From Ktedonobacterales bacterium (GTDB taxonomy: Bacteria; Chloroflexota; Ktedonobacteria; Ktedonobacterales; JADMIN01), in contig JAICKD010000251.1 of NCBI GenBank assembly GCA_025928125.1, forward strand, positions 1 through 5,815: a DNA stretch of 5,815 nt, in the 5' to 3' direction. Under the pieces are notes generated by a model, which saw nothing but the letters and a program-made list of their open reading frames with translations, did not search any database and had not been told where the DNA came from. Positions 1-4,953 of the stretch are shown here, in pieces (the stretch's first letter is position 1; each line of letters starts with the position of its first letter). The position numbers and the translations under genes are program-made.

Positions 1-2
1 AG

Positions 3-731
3 CAGGGCCAGATTCTGCGGGCGATGGACCCCGAACGCGCCGCCGATCTGCTGGAAGAGATGGAGCCGGACGAGGCAACCGACGCGCTGCAAAGCATCAC
101 CACTGAGGAGGCGCAGGATCTGCTCAAGCGCATGGACCGCGAGGAGGCGAGCGAGGTGCAGGAGCTGCTGGGCTGGCCGGAAGACAGCGCGGGCGGCATC
201 ATGACGACCGATTACATCTCGGTGCCCGACTGGGCCACCATCGAGGAGGTCATCGAGGCGCTGCGGGCGCGCGCGAAGGCGGCGGCAAACGACCTGGATG
301 ATCCGCTGCCAGAGGGGCTACAGGAAATCTACATCGTGAGCGGCGATATGCCCGCGCCGGTCCGGTCGAATGGAGCGAAGGCGCGCGCGAAGGCGCGCCC
401 GCGAACGTCTGGCGCGCCGACAGTGGCCGCGCCGCGCCCCGGCATCTCGCTGGAGGCGGAAGGCAGGCTGGAGGGCATGGTCTCCCTGCGCGACCTGCTG
501 CTAGCCGACCCCGACGCGCGCATTGCCGAGATCGCCCACCCGACGCAGCACATGGCGCACCCGCTGGACAACGAGCGCGACGTGGCGCATACCATCGCCG
601 ACGATGACCTGCTGGCGCTGCCGGTGGTGGACGACCAGGGCGCGTTGCTGGGCATCGTGACAGTGGACGACGCGATTGACGTCATCCTGCCGACTGCCTG
701 GAAGAAGCGCATCCCCCGCCTCTTCCACTGA
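3..731 (+). CDS. MgtE intracellular-N / CBS-pair protein lacking a membrane domain (5' partial)
   Basis: The reading frame is open to the left edge, so the true start lies outside; the ATG at 24 sits inside the conserved MgtE-N repeat and is not the start. Numbering from that Met, residues 1-52 are the helical MgtE-N region (repeated D-x-E-x-A-x-D/E-L-L units), ending in the family hallmark DSAGGIMT at 54-61. Residues about 61-160 are CBS domain 1 and about 170-220 are CBS domain 2, with the final strand GALLGIVTVDDAIDVI. In true MgtE Mg2+ channels a five-helix membrane domain follows; here the protein stops about 14 residues after CBS2, so it is soluble. It is probably a metal- or nucleotide-sensing regulatory protein rather than a transporter. 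A basic Ala/Pro/Arg-rich segment (about 108-146) interrupts CBS1. The gene converges on the lipoprotein gene with an 11-bp gap. Family assignment is firm; the ligand is unknown. Confidence 0.88.
   Translation, partial: QGQILRAMDPERAADLLEEMEPDEATDALQSITTEEAQDLLKRMDREEASEVQELLGWPEDSAGGIMTTDYISVPDWATIEEVIEALRARAKAAANDLDDPLPEGLQEIYIVSGDMPAPVRSNGAKARAKARPRTSGAPTVAAPRPGISLEAEGRLEGMVSLRDLLLADPDARIAEIAHPTQHMAHPLDNERDVAHTIADDDLLALPVVDDQGALLGIVTVDDAIDVILPTAWKKRIPRLFH
375..398 (+). repeat. Perfect 12-bp tandem duplication inside the MgtE-like gene
   Basis: GCGAAGGCGCGC occurs twice head to tail (375-386 and 387-398), in frame, giving the peptide AKAR twice. It lies inside the low-complexity basic insertion in CBS domain 1, and its in-frame length suggests the insertion grew by slippage in GC-rich DNA. 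Confidence 0.8.
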
Positions 732-742
732 GCGGCCTCACG

Positions 743-1927
743 TCACGATACGGTTTTTAGGGGAAACGCGAAAACTCCCTGGATACCCGCGAGAAGTAGC
801 GTTGGTGAAGGTTGATCAAGCACCACCGCACAGGTCCACTCGCTCGCCAGGTCTGGCGGGACCGTACCCAGCTGGCGTTGATGGTTGCTACGTGGATCGA
901 ACGCCAGAATCTTCTGGCCGCTGAACAGCACGACAAAGCCCGACGGACTGAGCGCCAGGTACCCATCATTCAGGCTGGTGAACCACCACGTCGCGCCGTC
1001 GGCTGAAGAATAGAGTCCGGTCGAGCTATCCTGCCCATCAAGCGCATAGACTCGTTTGTCAGGAGAAACCCAGAGGCTGAGATGTATCGCCGTTGGCCAC
1101 TCACGTAAGAACCGCCAGCTGTCGCCCCCGTTCCGAGTCGTGTAGAGCGTGAAGCCGGTGTTATGGTTTGGGCCAAACGCTCCATATTCCAGGGCGTAGA
1201 GATGGCTGGGATCAGTGGGATCGACGGCGAATGCCTCAGGCGGCGTGATGTCAGGAAGTCCAGAGACCTTTGGGGGCCGCGGCATGTGCGCATCGAGCGG
1301 CGTGAATTCTCCCCCGAGAGTAAGATCATACAGGCGGAAGTCGTTCGTCTGTTCATCAAGGATAAAGTACGTGATGAGATGGCCGTTTACCAGTGCGGGC
1401 ATATCATAGCCCGGCATACCATACAAGTCCACGGTATAGCCATGTGAGATAGTGAGTGGCTGCCAGGTTGCGCCGTTGTCGCGAGTCACGAGCAACTGGT
1501 TCGTCGAGTTGACGCCTGTTTGGAGAACGAACGTCCGGGGAAGGATGGTATCTGCCACAATCACGCAAAATGTTGTAGCCGATGCGCCTGTAATAGCGTG
1601 GGTCTGCCAGTGACGGCCAGCGTCCATGCTTGTTAGGAACTCCGGCGTTGATTTTTGGTCCCCGCCAAGCGGTAGCAGCCCACAACCCGCAATCTCCGAG
1701 GGATTCGCTGGGCTGGTGACAAGGCCCCTGAAGCCTGAGGTATCCGCGAAAAAGCGGCCACCCGGCGTTGGCGCGCTGTACCAACCGGCAGGCAACGAAA
1801 TCGTCGCGGTCGCGGGAGGAGCGGTGGGCGATGGCTGGGAATTCACCTGTTTGGGAGCCTCACACGCACTCAACGCGATGAGCAGAGCCATCGCCAGCGT
1901 GGCTAGCAGGATCGTTCGTCGTGACAC
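743..1927 (-). CDS. Secreted lipoprotein with Asp-box (BNR/sialidase-like) beta-propeller repeats
   Basis: The 394-residue product starts at a GTG. It has a classic lipoprotein signal: basic MSRR, a hydrophobic core (about 6-19) and lipobox L-S-A-C with the lipidated Cys at 22, then a Ser/Thr/Pro/Ala-rich tether (about 27-45). Four Asp-box-like motifs (S/T-x-D-x-G-x-x-W) follow: SMDAGRHW at 100-107, TRDNGATW at 148-155, TRNGGDSW at 264-271 and a degenerate SSADGATW at 307-314. Such repeats mark sialidase-, YCF48- and BNR-type beta-propellers, so the mature protein is probably a cell-surface propeller. Asp-boxes are structural, and I see no obvious sialidase catalytic set (Arg triad, F/YRIP motif), so glycosidase activity should not be assumed. 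The gene is monocistronic by appearance, divergent from the nucleotidyltransferase gene and convergent with the MgtE-like gene. Substrate and role are unknown. Confidence 0.85.
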   Translation of the reverse strand: MSRRTILLATLAMALLIALSACEAPKQVNSQPSPTAPPATATISLPAGWYSAPTPGGRFFADTSGFRGLVTSPANPSEIAGCGLLPLGGDQKSTPEFLTSMDAGRHWQTHAITGASATTFCVIVADTILPRTFVLQTGVNSTNQLLVTRDNGATWQPLTISHGYTVDLYGMPGYDMPALVNGHLITYFILDEQTNDFRLYDLTLGGEFTPLDAHMPRPPKVSGLPDITPPEAFAVDPTDPSHLYALEYGAFGPNHNTGFTLYTTRNGGDSWRFLREWPTAIHLSLWVSPDKRVYALDGQDSSTGLYSSADGATWWFTSLNDGYLALSPSGFVVLFSGQKILAFDPRSNHQRQLGTVPPDLASEWTCAVVLDQPSPTLLLAGIQGVFAFPLKTVS

Positions 1928-1936
1928 AGGCGTGTG

Positions 1937-1942
1937 CTCCTC
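1937..1942 (-). promoter_or_regulatory. Ribosome binding site GAGGAG fixing the lipoprotein GTG start
   Basis: On the minus strand GAGGAG lies 9 nt before the GTG at 1925-1927. The next in-frame ATG (residue 13) would cut the signal peptide, so the GTG start is preferred. Confidence 0.7.
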
Positions 1943-1984
1943 GGTCCAGGCAGTGTTATCGCAGAGCGCTCACGTCCACGCTCA

Positions 1985-1998
1985 TATAGACTATAGAC
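1985..1998. repeat. Two tandem TATAGAC heptamers in a divergent intergenic region
   Basis: TATAGAC occurs at 1985-1991 and again at 1992-1998 without a spacer. The region lies between the lipoprotein gene (leftward) and the nucleotidyltransferase gene (rightward). Read leftward, it contains TATAGT, a possible -10 element about 60 bp before the lipoprotein start, but no convincing -35 sits at the right distance. The repeat is certain; a promoter or operator role is speculative. Confidence 0.5.
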
Positions 1999-2000
1999 GG

Positions 2001-2013
2001 TGTCATATGGACA
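2001..2013. promoter_or_regulatory. Inverted repeat TGTC-N5-GACA, possible operator
   Basis: TGTC and GACA half-sites are separated by ATATG, immediately beside the tandem TATAGAC repeat in the 194-bp divergent intergenic region. A short inverted repeat between divergent genes is a typical operator position, but four-base half-sites arise often by chance. Confidence 0.25.
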
Positions 2014-2121
2014 AACTGACTCTGGGTGTATGCTGTGAAGGCGCCATGTACAGCCATCATCGAGTGGAGTGGCGTGCGACTGTTTACCTGGAGCGCTCGC
2101 TGCACATGTGATGAGAAAGAG

Positions 2122-3039
2122 ATGACAGCCACTATGAGTGACTCAACTGCGTCTGAGCAAGCCGACCTCTGCCTTGACGATCTCCCGCCACTTCCCCAGT
2201 CGCAGGCCATTCGCATTCTCGCACCCAGGCTCTGGCAGAACGAGCAGGTTGTGGCGATCTGGCTTGGCGGCAGCCTCGCCGCTGGCACAGGCGACCCCTA
2301 CAGCGACATCGATCTGCGCGTTGCGGTCCCGCCCGAAGACCTTCCCGAATGGGAAACGTCTGATCTTCAGAGCATCCTCGATGGGCCAGCGCTGGCGAGG
2401 CAGCTGGTGAAACTTGGGGACGGCGCGTTCATCCACCATATGATTCTGCAAAACGGCGACATCCTCGATCTGCTCGTGCAAAGTAGCAAAGCCGCGCCTG
2501 GCGATGAGCCTGTGCTGGTACTCGGATGCCGCGATGCCAACCTGGCTGAGCGTCTCGCCTCCAGCAATCAAGCGCCTGCACCTATCAAGACGCCCGTGAC
2601 TGTCGAGGCGGTACGCGAACTGGTCGTGGCCTTCTGGGTCAATAGCCACAAGCATCGCAAGGTGCTGCACCGCGGGCTTGATCTGATGTTCCCAGCCGCG
2701 AGCTACGCCAACTGGTACATGCTGATGCGCATGTGGTACATCGATGCGACAGGCTGCGATACCAGCTCCTATCACTTCTCCGGCATCCATGGTCTCACCG
2801 AACTGGTGCATGCCGTCGAGTCGGTCAACGGGATGGAGCCACTGACGCTCTGCGGTGCGCCGACGCAGACCCGCGAGGAGATCTGCGACGCGATTGAGCG
2901 CTACCAGGGGACCGTCTCACTGCTGGGACGACGCCTGGCCGAGCGCTACGGCTTTGACTACCCGACGGACCTGGAAAATACCGTGCGCCGAGATTGGAAG
3001 ACTTTCCGAACAGCTTCCACCGATATTACGTCCAACTGA
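2122..3039 (+). CDS. Stand-alone nucleotidyltransferase (pol-beta superfamily, aminoglycoside adenylyltransferase-like)
   Basis: The frame stays open further upstream (ATG at 2026), but similarity-type features begin only after 2122. I chose the ATG at 2122, with a GATGAG-like ribosome site about 6 nt upstream; the ATG at 2134 is nearly as good. The product is 305 residues. The nucleotidyltransferase signature is clear: GGS at 49-51, then G-D-P-Y-S-D-I-D-L with metal-binding D62 and D64, and a likely third acidic residue D116 in the strand DILDLLV. Residues about 160-285 form a predicted helical C-terminal domain (HKHRKVLHRG, then Trp/Tyr-rich helices), as in aminoglycoside or lincosamide adenylyltransferases. 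It should transfer NMP to a small molecule or protein; the substrate cannot be read from sequence. At this size it is larger than minimal MNT antitoxins, and no HEPN partner is adjacent. HicB follows 49 bp downstream on the same strand. Confidence 0.82.
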   Translation: MTATMSDSTASEQADLCLDDLPPLPQSQAIRILAPRLWQNEQVVAIWLGGSLAAGTGDPYSDIDLRVAVPPEDLPEWETSDLQSILDGPALARQLVKLGDGAFIHHMILQNGDILDLLVQSSKAAPGDEPVLVLGCRDANLAERLASSNQAPAPIKTPVTVEAVRELVVAFWVNSHKHRKVLHRGLDLMFPAASYANWYMLMRMWYIDATGCDTSSYHFSGIHGLTELVHAVESVNGMEPLTLCGAPTQTREEICDAIERYQGTVSLLGRRLAERYGFDYPTDLENTVRRDWKTFRTASTDITSN

Positions 3040-3041
3040 TG

Positions 3042-3047
3042 TATACT
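3042..3047 (+). promoter_or_regulatory. Candidate -10 element TATACT upstream of hicB-like gene
   Basis: TATACT lies 3 bp after the nucleotidyltransferase stop codon and 41 bp before the HicB start. No good -35 is found 16-18 bp upstream, so this is a weak call. It would let the HicB-like gene be expressed separately from the gene before it. Confidence 0.3.
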
Positions 3048-3073
3048 GAGAACAACATCGAACCGCACCGGGT

Positions 3074-3079
3074 AGGGGA
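3074..3079 (+). promoter_or_regulatory. Ribosome binding site AGGGGA for the HicB-like gene
   Basis: AGGGGA sits 9 nt before the ATG at 3089 and supports this start and the reality of this small gene. Confidence 0.6.
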
Positions 3080-3088
3080 ATATCAGCC

Positions 3089-3283
3089 ATGACCGCGACT
3101 TTTACAGCCGTCTTCGAGCAGGACGGCGACTGGTGGGTGGGCTACGTCGAAGAACTGCCCGGCGCAAACACACAGGGCGCTACCCTCAACGAGGCGCGCG
3201 AGAATCTCAAAGAGGTAGTCGCGCTTATCATCGAGGCGAACCACGAATTGGCGCAACGCAATCCAGATATCCCCCTGCCATAG
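3089..3283 (+). CDS. HicB-family small protein (orphan antitoxin-like)
   Basis: The 64-residue product has the full HicB/UPF0150 core: strand FTAVFEQDGDWWVGYVEELPG (5-25 region), the turn NTQGATLNEARENL (27-40) and a helix to about residue 55. This is the RNase H-like fold that in hicAB modules neutralises the HicA mRNA interferase. Classic HicB antitoxins are often longer, with a C-terminal HTH or ribbon-helix-helix domain for autoregulation. Here the protein ends at IPLP, so it has only the partner-binding domain. No HicA is encoded in the 49 bp before or after it: the next gene is a convergent acetyltransferase 2 bp away. It is therefore a solitary HicB-like protein, possibly a remnant, a trans-acting antitoxin or a protein with another job. 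Family call is strong; function is open. Confidence 0.85.
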   Translation: MTATFTAVFEQDGDWWVGYVEELPGANTQGATLNEARENLKEVVALIIEANHELAQRNPDIPLP

Positions 3284-3285
3284 CA

Positions 3286-3861
3286 TCACATATTAGCAAG
3301 GTGCTTCTCGCGGAACTCCTCGACGGTCATGCCATAGATCACTTCGTCGTGGAACTCGCCGTCGGTATAGACCATGCGGCGCAGGCGACCCTCGACCTGG
3401 AACCCCAGACTTTCGTGCAGACGCATTGACGCCTCGTTGAAGCCGTAGACCTTGATGGTCACTTTCTGGTAGCGGCGCTCCTGGAAGTAGTAGCGCAGCA
3501 AGAGCCGGATAGCCTCGCTCGCGTAGCCCTTGCGCTGCTCCTCGCGCTTGACGTTGATGCCGTAGGTGAACGCGCCGACGCGTGGGTCAGCCTCATGCAC
3601 GCCCATATCACCCACGACGGCGTCATCCTCGATGCGGGCAATCGTGAAGCGGATATTGTCATCGGTGATTGGCCGCGTCGACTCCTGCTCGGTCCAGCGC
3701 CGCACCGCCTCGCGCGACTGCGGCGGAGGGATGAAGTAGAGCGGGCGCGTTTGTTCGTCGTCGAAGTTCCAGGCGAAGTAGGTCTCCCAGTCGCCCGGCT
3801 CAATCGCCCGCAGCCGTATCAGCTTCCCCTGCCAGAGCGACCGCGACTCATGAATGTTCAT
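3286..3861 (-). CDS. GNAT-family N-acetyltransferase, RimJ/RimL type
   Basis: The 191-residue product starts at MNIHESRSLWQGKLIRLRAI; the GNAT domain begins with the usual strand GKLIRLRAIEPGDW (12-25). The acetyl-CoA binding motif A is Q109-R-K-G-Y-A114 followed by helix SEAIRLLLRYYF. Motif B is N142-EASMRLHESLGFQVEGRLR, and the end DEVIYGMTVEEF is typical of RimJ/RimL-like enzymes that acetylate an N-terminal or small-molecule amine. The frame is open 25 codons further upstream to an ATG at 3934-3936, giving 216 residues. That extension lies outside the domain and its GAGGA motif is only about 1-2 nt from that ATG. The shorter start fits the fold and sits right behind an extended -10 promoter. 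The substrate is unknown. The gene converges on the HicB-like gene with a 2-bp gap. Confidence 0.87.
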   Translation of the reverse strand: MNIHESRSLWQGKLIRLRAIEPGDWETYFAWNFDDEQTRPLYFIPPPQSREAVRRWTEQESTRPITDDNIRFTIARIEDDAVVGDMGVHEADPRVGAFTYGINVKREEQRKGYASEAIRLLLRYYFQERRYQKVTIKVYGFNEASMRLHESLGFQVEGRLRRMVYTDGEFHDEVIYGMTVEEFREKHLANM

Positions 3862-3868
3862 ATCCAGC

Positions 3869-3877
3869 ACTATAGCA
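3869..3877 (-). promoter_or_regulatory. Extended -10 promoter (TGC-TATAGT) giving a leaderless GNAT mRNA
   Basis: On the minus strand TGC precedes TATAGT (hexamer at 3869-3874), an extended -10 match that tolerates a poor -35; none is convincing here. Only 7 nt separate the hexamer from the ATG at 3859-3861, so transcription would start at or next to the A of ATG. No Shine-Dalgarno is seen before that ATG, consistent with leaderless translation. Confidence 0.5.
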
Positions 3878-3884
3878 CAGCTAT
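3872..3884. promoter_or_regulatory. Inverted repeat ATAGC-N3-GCTAT overlapping the GNAT promoter
   Basis: ATAGC and GCTAT flank the triplet ACA. The repeat covers part of the -10 hexamer and its TG extension, so a bound repressor would block the promoter. Five-base arms are short, so chance occurrence is possible. Confidence 0.3.
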
Positions 3885-3974
3885 GCGACGTAACTATTGT
3901 CACATGCTTTTCCGCTTTTGCATCAGGAAGCGGCATATCCTCACAGAGATGTGGATTTCGGAGTAGAAGTAATT

Positions 3975-3988
3975 AACCCGAAAGGGTT
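3975..3988. repeat. Small GNRA-loop hairpin AACCC-GAAA-GGGTT in divergent intergenic region
   Basis: Five base pairs enclose a GAAA tetraloop, followed rightward by only two more T. It lies in the 249-bp gap between the leftward acetyltransferase gene and the rightward 4111 gene, where neither gene ends, so it does not fit as a terminator. It could be in the 5' leader of the 4111 gene only if transcription starts well upstream. Confidence 0.3.
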
Positions 3989-4062
3989 TTGAGCAGATTG
4001 TTACCCCTCTATTCCGCCCAAACGCTGCCAACAGCAGTGAATTCCTCGTTGCAATAGCGATT

Positions 4063-4068
4063 TACAAT
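4063..4068 (+). promoter_or_regulatory. Candidate -10 element TACAAT upstream of the 4111 gene
   Basis: TACAAT ends 42 bp before the ATG at 4111, a usual distance for a short leader. The -35 region is weak (TTCCTC at 15-bp spacing), so the call rests mainly on the hexamer and its place. Confidence 0.3.
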
Positions 4069-4099
4069 TGACCTGGCTGTCGTCGCGGCAAACACCATG

Positions 4100-4105
4100 A
4101 AGGGA
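4100..4105 (+). promoter_or_regulatory. Ribosome binding site AAGGGA for the 4111 gene
   Basis: AAGGGA lies 5 nt before the ATG at 4111. An ATG at 4098 is out of frame, so the motif decides the start at 4111. Confidence 0.6.
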
Positions 4106-4110
4106 CCATC

Positions 4111-4944
4111 ATGAACAGGTATCGGCCAATCCTGGAAGAAAAACGAGTTCTGGTGACTGTTAAAGCCTATCCCCAGCCTAGCAAGGCGTATCGTGAAACC
4201 GTATGCGTCGCAGGCGTCACGGATGAGGGAAAGTGGATCAGGCTGTTCCCGGTGACTTTCCGCAATCTGGAGGAAGGCGCGAAATTCAAGACCTACGCAT
4301 GGATTACTGTTCGGGCATGGAAGACACCGCGTGATCCCCGGCCTGAGAGTTACCACATCGAACCTGATAGCATCACGGTCAATAGTACCATCTCTCCCGA
4401 CAAGGGCTGGGAAAACCGCTGGAACATACTCCGCCCGCTCGTAAATCCATCGCTTGAGGCGCTGAAAGCCCAGCAGAAACAGGATAAGACATCGCTTGGC
4501 CTCATCAAGCCCCGCCAGATTCTGGATCTTGTCATCGAGCCTGCCGAAGAACCCGAGTGGTCATCAGCGGAACTAGAGAAATTGTTACGCCGCGAACTGT
4601 TTGACGCAGAGGCGCAAAAGCGTCCACTACATCTGCTGGAAAAGATTCCCTTTCGCTTTGCCTACCATTTCCTCTGCGACGACCCGACGTGCAGGGGCCA
4701 CAATCTCTCAATTATTAGTTGGGAGGTCATGGAGTCATTTCGGCGGTGGCAGACAAAGTATGAGGAAGATTGGCGGGTCAAATTCCGCGAAAAGTATTGG
4801 GACTTCATGCTGCAACGCGACCTGCACTTTTATGTGGGCAATATGGCAAGCCATCCAAACAGTTGGCTGATCATTGGCTTATATTACCCTCCCGTACTCA
4901 AAGGGCATTTCAGGCCAGAGACAACGCAACTGCCGCTATTCTAG
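4111..4944 (+). CDS. Uncharacterised protein with C-x4-C-x-G-H motif, neighbour of DUF488
   Basis: I do not recognise a named function for this 277-residue protein, although its pattern looks like a recurrent bacterial family. Residues 12-70 hold a conserved-looking beta-rich region: VLVTVKAYPQPS, then EGKWIRLFPVTFRNL, then TYAWITVRAW and RDPRPES (74-80). The middle (about 115-175) is helical and charged. Residues 183-205 contain FAYHFLCDDPTC-RGH, that is C189-x4-C194-x-G-H197, followed by IISWE (201-205), suggesting a metal-binding or catalytic site. The end has FYVGNM (240-245), then HPNSWLIIGLYYPP. There is no signal peptide or membrane helix, so it is cytoplasmic. Base composition is visibly more AT-rich than the flanking edge genes, hinting at transfer. 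It is convergent with the DUF488 gene (9-bp gap). A nucleic-acid role is possible but is only inference. Confidence 0.8.
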   Translation: MNRYRPILEEKRVLVTVKAYPQPSKAYRETVCVAGVTDEGKWIRLFPVTFRNLEEGAKFKTYAWITVRAWKTPRDPRPESYHIEPDSITVNSTISPDKGWENRWNILRPLVNPSLEALKAQQKQDKTSLGLIKPRQILDLVIEPAEEPEWSSAELEKLLRRELFDAEAQKRPLHLLEKIPFRFAYHFLCDDPTCRGHNLSIISWEVMESFRRWQTKYEEDWRVKFREKYWDFMLQRDLHFYVGNMASHPNSWLIIGLYYPPVLKGHFRPETTQLPLF

Positions 4945-4953
4945 GCGTCACAC

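Noticed and set aside
2103..2110. CACATGTG palindrome just before the nucleotidyltransferase gene as a second copy of the DUF488 operator
   Set aside because: Only the 8-bp core is shared and the outer GA/TC bases are missing; an 8-bp palindrome is expected by chance in a window of this size often enough.
1626..2111. 161-codon plus-strand frame over the lipoprotein start
   Set aside because: It lies mostly opposite the signal peptide and propeller coding region and has no protein-like features.
2026..2121. N-terminal extension of the nucleotidyltransferase to an ATG at 2026
   Set aside because: The extra residues are Cys/Trp-rich and unlike the family, and ribosome-site-like sequence lies before 2122 instead.
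2143..2811. Open frame of 222 codons on the minus strand opposite the nucleotidyltransferase gene
   Set aside because: It shows no family motif, and the plus strand has the clear GGS...DxD signature; long antisense frames are common in GC-rich DNA.
3284..3300. A HicA toxin gene next to HicB
   Set aside because: Only 2 bp separate HicB from the convergent acetyltransferase gene, and the 49 bp upstream is too short; no HicA-like motif was seen in other frames.
3975..3990. AACCC-GAAA-GGGTTTT as an intrinsic terminator
   Set aside because: The stem is only 5 bp with a short T-run, and no gene ends beside it on either strand.
4009..4356. 115-codon minus-strand frame across the start of the 4111 gene
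   Set aside because: It has no recognisable motif, while the plus-strand gene has a ribosome site and a conserved-looking protein.
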